Origin: Bog-473 sp049513455
Lineage (GTDB): Bacteria; Actinomycetota; Acidimicrobiia; Acidimicrobiales; RAAP-2
NCBI GenBank assembly: GCA_049513455.1
Contig: JBEKWB010000003.1
Location: 1-64,000, forward strand
Length of the DNA: 64,000 nt
Direction: 5' to 3'
Below the pieces are notes generated by a model, which searched no databases, was not told where the DNA came from, and worked only from the letters and a program-made list of their open reading frames with translations. The translations under genes were made by a program, and so were the position numbers. Of this stretch, positions 33,568 to 41,407 are shown piece after piece. The stretch's first letter is position 1. The number at the start of each line of letters is the position of its first letter.

Positions 33568-35079
33568 CTACGGGGTCGGGGGCTGGTCCGCGCCGAGCTC
33601 GGCCTTGAGCACCCGGCGCAGCAGCTTGCCGGTCTCGCTGTAGGGGAGCTCGGCACGGAACTCGATGCGCGCGGGCGCCCGGGTGGAGCGCAGACGTTCG
33701 GCGACCCAGGCCCGCAGGCTGGCCTCGTCGGCCTCGCCCGGCTCGACCAGCACGACGACCGCCGCCACCGCCTCCCCCCACTCCTCGTCGGGGACGCCGA
33801 TCACGGCGGCGTCGGCCACGGCGGGATGCGAGAGGAGGACCTCTTCGATCTCTCCGGGCGAGAGGTTCTCACCACCCCGGACGATCACGTCGTCGAGGCG
33901 GCCCTCGACGAAGAGGTACCCCGCCTCGTCCAGCCAGCCCCCGTCGTTGGTGGCCAGCCAGCCGTCGGCGGAGACGGCGGCCGCCCGGCCCAGGTACTCG
34001 CCCGAGACCTGGTCGCCTCTGACCCAGATCTCCCCGTGGGAGCCGGGTCCGATCGGGGCGCCGTGGGGGTCGCGGATTTCGACCTCGAGGTTCGGCAGCG
34101 GGCGGCCCACCGAACCGAGCCTTTGGCGCACCGCGGGCTCGCTCGAACCAATGGCCTCGCGGTGGTCCTCGGGACCGAGCACGGCGATGGTCGAGCTGGT
34201 CTCGGTCAGCCCGTAGGCGTTGACCAGACCGACGTGGGGCAGCTGCTCGAGGGCGCGCTCGACCAGGGCCATCGGCATGCGGCCCCCGCCATAGGAGAGG
34301 TGGCGTAGCGCCGGCAACGCCTCACCGCGCTCGGCGAGGACCTCGAGGATGCGCCCGAGCATGGTCGGGACCACCATGGCGTGGGTGACCGCCTCCCTCG
34401 CGGCGAGGTCCACCCAGGTCTCCGCCGAGAACTGGGGCAGATAGACCAGGCGCCGGCCCGACCACACCGACGACAACACGGCCGCGATGCCGGCAATGTG
34501 GTACGGCGGGACGCTCACCAGCGCGGCGTCCTCGGGGTCGGCCCCCATGAACTCCACCGTTTCCAGCACGTAGCTGGTGAGGTGGCGGTGGCGGAGCACC
34601 GCCGCCTTGGGCTCCCCCGTCGTCCCGCTCGTGAAGAGCAGGACCGCGGGGTCCTCGGGGTCGCCTTCGGCACTTTGGTCCCTGGCCGGACCGTCGGCCG
34701 CCAAGAACTCGTCCCGGGACAAAAGGGACAGGCCGGGGATGCCCCCACCGAGACGGGACGGCACCGACGGCTCCACCACCGCCAGCCCGGGCGCGGCGCG
34801 CTCGAGAATGGCCCGCAGCTGGGCGTCGGCCAGGCGGTAGTTCACCGGGACATAGGGGATGGCGGCCCGGGCGGCGCCGAACAGGCCGATGGGCACCGCC
34901 TCGGAGTTGACGTCCACGGCCACCAGCCGTTCGGCGCCCGCTTCCGCCAGGTGGCGCGACACCGCGTCGGCCCGCTCGGAGAGCTCCTTGTAGGTGAGAT
35001 CACCCCCGACGCAGGCGGCGACCGCCACCCGGTCCCCGAACGCGTCGACGGCGATTTCGAGGAGCGAGCTCAGATGCAT
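33568..35079 (-). CDS. Acyl-CoA synthetase (AMP-forming)
   Basis: 503 residues of the class I adenylate-forming family. Core motifs are LLFTSGTTGEPKA (A3), YGLTETSS (A5), GWLATNDGGWLDEAGYL (A7), and the catalytic Lys in YSETGKLLRR (A10). It activates a carboxylic acid to the acyl-AMP and then the acyl-CoA. It is co-directional and 25 bp downstream of a small conserved-looking protein and next to two CoA-transferases and a hydratase, suggesting a dedicated acid-catabolism set. Substrate not inferable. Confidence 0.93.
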   Translation of the reverse strand: MHLSSLLEIAVDAFGDRVAVAACVGGDLTYKELSERADAVSRHLAEAGAERLVAVDVNSEAVPIGLFGAARAAIPYVPVNYRLADAQLRAILERAAPGLAVVEPSVPSRLGGGIPGLSLLSRDEFLAADGPARDQSAEGDPEDPAVLLFTSGTTGEPKAAVLRHRHLTSYVLETVEFMGADPEDAALVSVPPYHIAGIAAVLSSVWSGRRLVYLPQFSAETWVDLAAREAVTHAMVVPTMLGRILEVLAERGEALPALRHLSYGGGRMPMALVERALEQLPHVGLVNAYGLTETSSTIAVLGPEDHREAIGSSEPAVRQRLGSVGRPLPNLEVEIRDPHGAPIGPGSHGEIWVRGDQVSGEYLGRAAAVSADGWLATNDGGWLDEAGYLFVEGRLDDVIVRGGENLSPGEIEEVLLSHPAVADAAVIGVPDEEWGEAVAAVVVLVEPGEADEASLRAWVAERLRSTRAPARIEFRAELPYSETGKLLRRVLKAELGADQPPTP

Positions 35080-35104
35080 GGGCGGGCCCGGTCGCTCAGA
35101 GCGG

Positions 35105-35413
35105 TCAGTCGGACGACGGGAGCGGCTTGGCCTCCTTGAGCGGGATGGTGATCCCGTCCACGGCCAGACTGCCCTCCCCCGCCTTGGTGACCAGGAGCTC
35201 GAGCCCGCTCTCGGGATCGGCGAACCGCTTGCCGATGAGGGAGCCCCCGGCGAACGCCGGGTCCAGGGCGAGATCCGCCGCGCGGTCCTCGCCCACCGGG
35301 GTCATCGGATGTCCGCCGCACTCGAGCGACACCGGTTGCGTCGAGGAGCGGACCACCACGACCTCGGTGGAACACACTTGGCTGGCCCAGCGACTTCCCG
35401 GTTTGAGGTCCAT
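35105..35413 (-). CDS. Small hypothetical protein linked to acyl-CoA synthetase
   Basis: 102 residues. The ATG follows AAGGA with 4-5 nt spacing. Features seen: VCSTEVVVVRSS, ECGGHPM and a C-terminal LELLVTKAGEGSL stretch; two Cys in all. No membrane segment or known domain. I have the impression of a small actinobacterial family found beside fatty-acid CoA ligases, but this is memory, not a search. The next gene, 25 bp downstream, is the acyl-CoA synthetase. Confidence 0.75.
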   Translation of the reverse strand: MDLKPGSRWASQVCSTEVVVVRSSTQPVSLECGGHPMTPVGEDRAADLALDPAFAGGSLIGKRFADPESGLELLVTKAGEGSLAVDGITIPLKEAKPLPSSD

Positions 35414-35499
35414 CTATCCTTCTGCCCCGATCGATGCGTTTGCGGGTCCTTGGTCTACCGGCCGGATGCGGCGCCGGTCAACTCTGATGCGGGCGCGAC

Positions 35500-36330
35500 C
35501 TACTCCCGCTCGGGCTCTCCGTGGGCGGCATTGGCCCTTCCGGCCCGCCAGTAGGGCTTGGCCGAGATCTGCTCGGGCGTCAGGCCGCGCCCGAGCAGCG
35601 CTCCCCGCATCGCCGCCACCACAGCGAGCTCCCCGGCCAGGTAGGCGTGCCCATGGCCGCCGGGCAGGTCGATGGTCTCGAGCGCGGCGAGCAGGTTCGC
35701 GGCCGAGGCCGGATCGGCCCCGGCCCGGTGCAGCCAGCGCACCGCGATCTCCCGGCCGTCGGCCGTGTACACCTGCTGCTGGTCAGCGGCCCCGTCGACC
35801 TCGAGAACCACGAGCGCACGGGCGGGGTCGGGCAGCGACTCGGCCATGGCCAGGCTGGCCGGCACGGCCGAGTCGTCACCGGCGAAGAGATGCCAGTCCG
35901 CCTCGGCGTCGACGGTCACCTTGCCCCGGGGACCGATCGCCTCGATACGGCCCCCGGGCTGTACCGAGGCGGCCCAGGCGGTGGCCGGCCCGTCGCCGTG
36001 CAGGACCACGTCGATGTCGACGGAGGGGGCGGCCGGGTCGAACGAGCGGATGGTGTAGCGGCGCCGGAACGACGCACCGGCGGCCGGCACCGCCAGCATG
36101 AGATCCTGACCGGGCCGGTAGGACAGGTCGGCCAGCCCCGGGGCCGTGCAGCGGATACGCCGCATGGTGGGGGTGAGGGCCACGGTAGAGGTGACCTCGA
36201 GATCCCACGACGAGACGTCGCCACCGAGCCGGGCGACCAGGGCCGCGGAGTCCGGGGAGGTTCGCGGCGCGGCATTGCCGCCGTTGGTCGGTGCCCGGCC
36301 GTCGGTCGGTGTCGGGGTGCCGGAGGGCAT
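35500..36330 (-). CDS. Siderophore-interacting protein (ViuB/SIP FAD-dependent reductase)
   Basis: 276 residues. The ferredoxin-reductase-like fold is recognised by the FAD motif RRYTIRSFD, VLHGDGPATAWAASVQPG, an NAD(P)-binding DDSAVPASLAMAESLP, and GHAYLAGE. SIP enzymes release iron from ferric siderophores by reduction. The ATG at 36330 lies 4 bp after the MFS stop, so they are co-transcribed. A longer frame to 36516 would overlap the MFS gene and is not used. The link with an exporter could mean siderophore traffic, which is inference. Confidence 0.9.
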   Translation of the reverse strand: MPSGTPTPTDGRAPTNGGNAAPRTSPDSAALVARLGGDVSSWDLEVTSTVALTPTMRRIRCTAPGLADLSYRPGQDLMLAVPAAGASFRRRYTIRSFDPAAPSVDIDVVLHGDGPATAWAASVQPGGRIEAIGPRGKVTVDAEADWHLFAGDDSAVPASLAMAESLPDPARALVVLEVDGAADQQQVYTADGREIAVRWLHRAGADPASAANLLAALETIDLPGGHGHAYLAGELAVVAAMRGALLGRGLTPEQISAKPYWRAGRANAAHGEPERE

Positions 36331-36334
36331 CGAA

Positions 36335-37909
36335 TCAGGCCGGCTCGGGGCGGACGGTGCGAGCCGTCGCCGCCGGGTCGAGCGTGGGGTGCGCCGCCTC
36401 TTCGCCGCCGACCACCGCGTCGGTGATCTGCCCGGCCCGGGACTCGGCCGACTGCCGGGGTCCGAGGGAGGGGACGATGAACGCCGCCGCGCACGCACAG
36501 AGACCGAGGAGGGCATCGAGGGTGAAGGCCCGGGCGTACCCCGAGGTCAGTGCGGCCGCCGCGGTGGTGCCGTGGTTGGAGCCGAGGAGGCTGCGGGTGT
36601 GGTCGATGGCGATGGTGGCCAGGACGGCCAGCCCGACCGAGCCGCCCATCTGGCGGGCCGTGTTGAGCACGCCCGAGGCCAGGCCGGCCTCGGTGTAGTG
36701 CACGCCGGAGGTGGCGGCCGAGGCCAATGGGGTGAACAGCACACCGATGGACAACGAGACGATGCAACCCGGTCCGAACACGTGGTCCCAGTAGTGGCTG
36801 TTGTCCGCAATCTGGGAGAACCAGGCGAAGCCCCCGCTCATGAGCAGGGTCCCCACCACCAGCAGGGGCCGGACGCCCAGCGTGGGCAGGAGCCGTGAGC
36901 TGGCCTGGGCGCCGATGATGATGCAGATCGCCATGGGGAGAAAGGCCAGTCCCGTCTTGAGGGCCCCGTAGCCGAGGACGTTCTGCAGGTAGAGGGAGAG
37001 GAAGTACCACATGGAGAAGAAGGCCGCCCCGACCAGGAACATGACGATGTTGGCCCCGCTCACCGCGCGCGAGCGGAAGAGCCGGAACGGCACGAGCGGC
37101 GTGTGGGCCACCCTGAGCTGGATGACCGCGAAGACGGCCAGCAGTACCGCGGCCACCGCCAGGATCGAAACGGTGTACGTCGAGCCCCAGGCATGGGTGT
37201 CGGTGCCGACGATGGCGTAGATCAGCGCGCCGAGCCCGGCGGTGACGGTGATGGCCCCGCCGACGTCGAGCCGGGGCGACTTCTCGTCGCGCTCCCCGCG
37301 CTTCGCCTCGGTCAGATAGAGCACTGCGGCCAACGTGACCGCGGCGCCGATCGGGATGTTCACGAAGAGCACCCAGCGCCACGACAGCTCGGCGGTGAGC
37401 ACGCCTCCGAGAATGGAACCGGCGGCGCCGCCGGCCCCGGCCACGGCGGCCCAGGTGCCGAGCGCCTTGGCCATGCGGGCCCCCGAGAACGTGGTGACGA
37501 TGATGGTGAGGGTGGCCGGGGACAGGAACGCGCCACCGATGCCCTGCACGGCGCGGGCCGTCGTGAGCCAGACGGAGTCCTGGGCCAGGCCGCCGACCAG
37601 GCTGGCGACCGTGAAGAGCCCCAACCCGAACAGGTAGACCCGGCGTCGCCCGAAGAGGTCCGCCGCCCGGCCGCCGAGCAGCAGGAAGCCGGCGAAGGTC
37701 AGCACATAGGCGTTGACGACCCACTGGAGGCCCGTGGGGCTGTAGTGGAGGTCGCGACCGATGGAGGGCAACGCCACGTTGACGATCGACACGTCGAGCA
37801 CGACCATGAACTGCGCCACGCAGGCAATGGCCAGAATGACCCAGTCGGGAACCCGCCGCCCGCTGGGCGTCCTCGTCGGGCCATTGTCGGAGGTGAGTGC
37901 GTCGGTCAT
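36335..37909 (-). CDS. MFS exporter, DHA2 (EmrB/QacA-type)
   Basis: 524 residues with 14 predicted membrane segments. Motifs: FMVVLDVSIVNVALPSIGRDL, LGGRAADLFGRRRVYLFGL, and motif C GAGGAAGSILGGVLT. The ATG at 37909 is preferred to a TTG two codons upstream. The siderophore-interacting reductase follows after 4 bp. This exporter is clearly a different lineage from the pair at 13314 and 54458. Substrate unknown. The 190 bp upstream are GC-rich with hairpin potential around CCGGGCGGCCGCCGG and no clear promoter. Confidence 0.93.
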   Translation of the reverse strand: MTDALTSDNGPTRTPSGRRVPDWVILAIACVAQFMVVLDVSIVNVALPSIGRDLHYSPTGLQWVVNAYVLTFAGFLLLGGRAADLFGRRRVYLFGLGLFTVASLVGGLAQDSVWLTTARAVQGIGGAFLSPATLTIIVTTFSGARMAKALGTWAAVAGAGGAAGSILGGVLTAELSWRWVLFVNIPIGAAVTLAAVLYLTEAKRGERDEKSPRLDVGGAITVTAGLGALIYAIVGTDTHAWGSTYTVSILAVAAVLLAVFAVIQLRVAHTPLVPFRLFRSRAVSGANIVMFLVGAAFFSMWYFLSLYLQNVLGYGALKTGLAFLPMAICIIIGAQASSRLLPTLGVRPLLVVGTLLMSGGFAWFSQIADNSHYWDHVFGPGCIVSLSIGVLFTPLASAATSGVHYTEAGLASGVLNTARQMGGSVGLAVLATIAIDHTRSLLGSNHGTTAAAALTSGYARAFTLDALLGLCACAAAFIVPSLGPRQSAESRAGQITDAVVGGEEAAHPTLDPAATARTVRPEPA

Positions 37910-38102
37910 GGGCAACAGTGTGTCGCAGCGGTGTGACGGTCAGGAGCGGGGGCGTACGGGCATCCCCGCGGCCGAACCCCCACCCACCTACCAACCACGC
38001 CGGCGCCGCAGATGTTCCTCCGTCCCCCGTCCCCCGGTCGGCGCGGCGGGCACGGCCCGCAGCCGCCGGGCGGCCGCCGGGTGGCGGATCGGGGGTGACG
38101 GG

Positions 38103-38849
38103 TCAGAAGACCCGCAGCGACCTGGCGATCGCCAGATCCCCCTCGTCGCCCGAGCAGGCAACGCGGGCCGCGTCCCACGTCGTGCGTTGGGTGACCCAGC
38201 GGACGAACGACGGGGTGTCCGACCGCACCCGGCTCGCCGGCTCTCCCGGGCCGAACCGGATGAGGCGGGCACCGGGCCCGCTGAGATCGATCTCCACCGC
38301 GGCGCCGAGTGCGGCCAACGCCGATGCGTTCTGCTGCGGGAGTGCGGCCTCGACCCAGTCCAGAGCCGGTCCGAGGTGGAGCTCGTCGGACGGTGGGGGC
38401 GCTCCGGTGAGGGGCCCCCGGGGGGCGAACAGGTCGCTGCGGATATGGAGGAAGTGGTCGAAGACGAACGCACTCGGGAGCACCGAGGCCGGGTAGGTCC
38501 CGAGGTCCCCCAACGGCACCGAGAAGTCCTGGTCGGCCAGGCCTTCCAAAGCGGCGAGCGCCCGGGTGCTGACGGATTCGTAGTCGGCCAGCACCTCCGC
38601 CGCCGTCCAGGACCGCCGCTGCTCGACGAAGAAGTCCTGGGCCCGCTCGGTCGGCAGGTCCGACACGTCGGGCAGGGTCGAAGGGTCGACCACCATCCAG
38701 TAGAGGGCCCCGAGGTGGGCCACCACACTTTGCACGGACCAGCCCGGGCACCCGCTCTCAGACCCCCACTCGGTTTCGCCGAGGCCGGCACCGATCTTCA
38801 GGAGCGCCTCGCGGTCGGCCGCCAACGCCTCGATTGCCTTCTGGGTCAC
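38103..38849 (-). CDS. DinB-like maleylpyruvate-isomerase-family protein (mycothiol-dependent type)
   Basis: 248 residues. The N-terminal four-helix DinB/MDMPI domain has the metal-binding pattern CPGWSVQSVVAHLGALYW (His) and FVFDHFLHIRSD (His-x3-His). The family uses mycothiol as thiol cofactor, consistent with an actinobacterium. GTG start with GGGGGG 5 nt upstream. It is divergent from a TetR gene across a strong dyad, so it is probably the regulated target. Its activity is unknown. Confidence 0.87.
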   Translation of the reverse strand: MTQKAIEALAADREALLKIGAGLGETEWGSESGCPGWSVQSVVAHLGALYWMVVDPSTLPDVSDLPTERAQDFFVEQRRSWTAAEVLADYESVSTRALAALEGLADQDFSVPLGDLGTYPASVLPSAFVFDHFLHIRSDLFAPRGPLTGAPPPSDELHLGPALDWVEAALPQQNASALAALGAAVEIDLSGPGARLIRFGPGEPASRVRSDTPSFVRWVTQRTTWDAARVACSGDEGDLAIARSLRVF

Positions 38850-38864
38850 GATGTCCCCCCGTCA

Positions 38865-38895
38865 ATAGTATAGTTATCTCACATAACGATACTAT
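38865..38895. promoter_or_regulatory. TetR-type operator
   Basis: Arms ATAGTATAGTTAT (38865-38877) and ATAACGATACTAT (38883-38895) form a 13-bp inverted repeat with one mismatch around a 5-bp centre. The region is AT-rich in an otherwise GC-rich window. It lies between the DinB-like gene (start 38849) and the TetR gene (start 38944 or 38905). TACTAT at 38890-38895 could be a -10 box for the TetR gene. Confidence 0.75.
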
Positions 38896-38943
38896 GCACC
38901 ATGGGTGCGCGCAACCTCCTCTCAGACGCACTACACAGTCGGT

Positions 38944-39558
38944 GTGACCGAACCACAGCCGTCCGGTGAGGACCGGCCTTCTCTCCGCACCGATCAGGTG
39001 GCGCAGACCAGGGCCGCCCTCGTCGCCGCGGCGCGCCACCTCTTCGGGCGCGACGGCTTCGCCGCCACCTCGGTGGACGAGATCGCGCGGGAGGCGCGGC
39101 TCACCACCGGCGCGCTCTACCACCACTTCCCCAACAAGATGGCCTTGTTCGAGGCGGTGTTCGAGGCGGTCCACGCCGACCTCCTCGAGGCGTCGCTGCA
39201 GGCCGCCATCGGGGCGGCCGACGAGGTGGAGCTCCTCACGCGGGGCTTCGACGCGTTCTTCGATGCCGTCCTGGAGCCGGACGTACAACGGATCATCATC
39301 TTGGATGCGCCGGCGGTCCTCGGGCTGGCCCGCTTCACCGAGCTCGACGAGCAGTACGCCTTCGCCGCCATCACCGAGGCACTGCGCCTCGCCACGATGT
39401 CCGGGAGACTCCGGGTGGATGACCCCGAGACACTGGCCCGGCTCCTGCTCGGCTCAATGACCCGCGGCGCGATGCTGATCGCCAACTCCGCCCACCCGAA
39501 AGAGACGCGCGATGCCGTCGCCCGCACCCTCCGTGCCGTGCTCGAGGGACTGACGTGA
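38944..39558 (+). CDS. TetR/AcrR-family transcriptional regulator
   Basis: 204 residues from the GTG at 38944; another GTG at 38905 is possible if the transcript is leaderless. The N-terminal helix-turn-helix is clear (RAALVAAARHLFGRDGFAAT, SVDEIAREARLTTGALYHHF) and is followed by a helical ligand domain. The gene lies behind an operator dyad shared with the divergent DinB-like gene, so it probably represses both. Ligand unknown. Confidence 0.92.
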   Translation: MTEPQPSGEDRPSLRTDQVAQTRAALVAAARHLFGRDGFAATSVDEIAREARLTTGALYHHFPNKMALFEAVFEAVHADLLEASLQAAIGAADEVELLTRGFDAFFDAVLEPDVQRIIILDAPAVLGLARFTELDEQYAFAAITEALRLATMSGRLRVDDPETLARLLLGSMTRGAMLIANSAHPKETRDAVARTLRAVLEGLT

Positions 39559-39625
39559 ACGGGCCGGCCGACGGTTTGACCCGGTCCGCCGAGGAAGCCC
39601 GGTACGGTACGCGCGACAGAACGGG

Positions 39626-39682
39626 CCCACCCAAAGGAAGCCCGACCCACCCAAAGGAAGTCAATTGGCCACCCAAAAGAAG
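39626..39682. repeat. Three copies of a ribosome-binding-site-containing repeat
   Basis: CCCACCCAAAGGAAG at 39626-39640 and 39646-39660, and the variant GCCACCCAAAAGAAG at 39668-39682. Each copy contains a ribosome-binding-site-like purine run and the copies end just before the start of the DinB-like gene. Confidence 0.75.
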
Positions 39683-39685
39683 TCA

Positions 39686-40471
39686 ATGACCGCAGCGGAG
39701 AGCAACGGCACGAGCGAACTCAACGACGGCGCCCTGGCATCACTGGTCCAGGTGATCGACGCCTCCGCGCAGCGGCTGGCCGACCAGGTCGAACAGCTCA
39801 CCCCGCAACAGGTCCGCCAGCAGGCCTATCCGACCGAGTGGACCGTGGCCGACGTCCTCTCCCACCTCGGCTCCGGCGGGACCATCATGCGGCTGCGCCT
39901 CGACGGCGAGGTGGTGGACATGCAGGCGATCTGGGACGAATGGAACGCCAAGGACCCTGACGCCCAAGCGGCGGACTCGCTCCGGGCGGACGACCAGCTG
40001 CAACATCGGCTGTACGCACTCACGGCCGAGGATCAGGACCGCATGCGCTTCTCCATGGGACCGATGGAGCTGGATCTCCTGACGTTCCTCACCCTGCGCC
40101 TCAACGAGCATTCCCTCCACACCTGGGACGTCGCCGTGACCTTCGACGCCCGCGCCACCCTGCCCGACGACGAGGCCGCCCTGATCGTCGACACCCTCTT
40201 GATGATGACCCGGTTCGCCGGCAAACCGACCGGCGTCGACCGGGATCTCTCGATCCGGACGGTCGCGCCCAACCGCACGTTTGCGCTGGCCCTACGGCCC
40301 GATGGCGTCACCCTGTCGCCGAGCGATCCAGTGGACGAGCCCGACCTCGAACTGCCCGCCGACGCGTTGATCCGGCTCGTCGCCGGGCGGCTCGACCCCG
40401 ACCACACCCCCGCCGGCATCGTGGGGGCGGGTCACCTCGACGAGCTCCGGCAGGTCTTTCCGGGCTTCTAA
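39686..40471 (+). CDS. DinB-like maleylpyruvate-isomerase-family protein
   Basis: 261 residues. Metal pattern as in MDMPI proteins: EWTVADVLSHLGSGG near residue 50 and RLNEHSLHTWDV with His-x3-His. A C-terminal domain follows (GVTLSPSDPVDEPDLELPADALIRL), like SCP2-type tails in this family. Two starts are possible: TTG at 39665 with AAAGGAAG upstream, or ATG at 39686 with a weaker AAAAGAAG; the ATG is used. It overlaps the convergent hydrolase gene by 4 bp. It is 127 bp downstream of TetR. Confidence 0.85.
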   Translation: MTAAESNGTSELNDGALASLVQVIDASAQRLADQVEQLTPQQVRQQAYPTEWTVADVLSHLGSGGTIMRLRLDGEVVDMQAIWDEWNAKDPDAQAADSLRADDQLQHRLYALTAEDQDRMRFSMGPMELDLLTFLTLRLNEHSLHTWDVAVTFDARATLPDDEAALIVDTLLMMTRFAGKPTGVDRDLSIRTVAPNRTFALALRPDGVTLSPSDPVDEPDLELPADALIRLVAGRLDPDHTPAGIVGAGHLDELRQVFPGF

Positions 40472-41370
40472 TCCCGGCCCGTCTCGCGGTTGGCCTCGAC
40501 CCAGGCCGCGATGTCGCGGGCCATACCCGGCGGGTCCTCGAGCGGCCCGAAGTGACCGAGGTGACCTCGCTCGACCAGCGTGCCCCGGGGCAACTGGGCC
40601 AGGTTGGCCGGTACGAACGTCACGGGCCCGTACGCGTCGGGTCGCCCGGCCACCAGGGCGACCGGCAGGTCGAGCGCGGACAGCGCCTCGAAGGCCTCGT
40701 TGTTGCCCGCACCGCGGAAGACCTCCGCTTCGGTGGCCGGGGAGCACCGCAGCGTCACGCTGCCGTCGGCCTCGGGTGCGAAGCCGCCCCGGACGTAGGC
40801 CGCCAACGCGTCGGGGTGCAACTCGTTCAAGGGTGCCTTCCGGGCGAAGTTGGCGAGGGCCTCGTCGTAGGAGGCGAACGTCGCTCTCCGGCGGAGCGCG
40901 CCATCGGCCATGGGATTGGACGTCCCGAACGGGTCCGCCGATTCGGCGGGGGCCGTCATCCGGGGCCCGACGATGGCCGGCTCGTACAGCCACAGCGAAC
41001 GCAGGAATCCGGGCCGGCGTGAGGCCGCCAGCACCAAGGCGGCGCACCCCAGGGAGTGGCCGATCCCGTGGACCTCTCGATCACCACCGATGCGGTCGCT
41101 GTCGAGCGCGGCCAGCACATCGTCGCCCATGTGAGACCAGTGCAGGCTGGCCTCCCCGGGAGTCACGGTCATGCCGTGGCCGCGCAGGTCGAGCGCCAGG
41201 CAGCGGTACCGGTCGGTCAGCGGCGCAGCCGTCGGCTCCCACACCCGCCCATGGAACCCGGTGGCATGCGCGAACACCAGGACCGTTGCCGCGGGATCGT
41301 CTGGTCCTCCCAGGTCATGGAGGGCGAGACGCACGCCCTGCGTCGAGGCGATCATGGCCGGACTGCTCAT
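40468..41370 (-). CDS. Alpha/beta-hydrolase
   Basis: 300 residues from the ATG at 41370. Oxyanion motif FAHATGFHGRVW, nucleophile elbow GIGHSLGCAA, and the His in VERGHLGHFGPLE near the C-terminus are present; a candidate acid is in VAGRPDAYGP. No signal peptide. It lies just downstream of glgX on the same strand (38 bp from its end), and so may be read through from the glucan cluster, but has no clear functional link. Substrate unknown. Confidence 0.87.
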   Translation of the reverse strand: MSSPAMIASTQGVRLALHDLGGPDDPAATVLVFAHATGFHGRVWEPTAAPLTDRYRCLALDLRGHGMTVTPGEASLHWSHMGDDVLAALDSDRIGGDREVHGIGHSLGCAALVLAASRRPGFLRSLWLYEPAIVGPRMTAPAESADPFGTSNPMADGALRRRATFASYDEALANFARKAPLNELHPDALAAYVRGGFAPEADGSVTLRCSPATEAEVFRGAGNNEAFEALSALDLPVALVAGRPDAYGPVTFVPANLAQLPRGTLVERGHLGHFGPLEDPPGMARDIAAWVEANRETGRD

Positions 41371-41407
41371 TGCGCGCGAGGTCGGCGCCACACGGCGCGG
41401 TGCGCGC

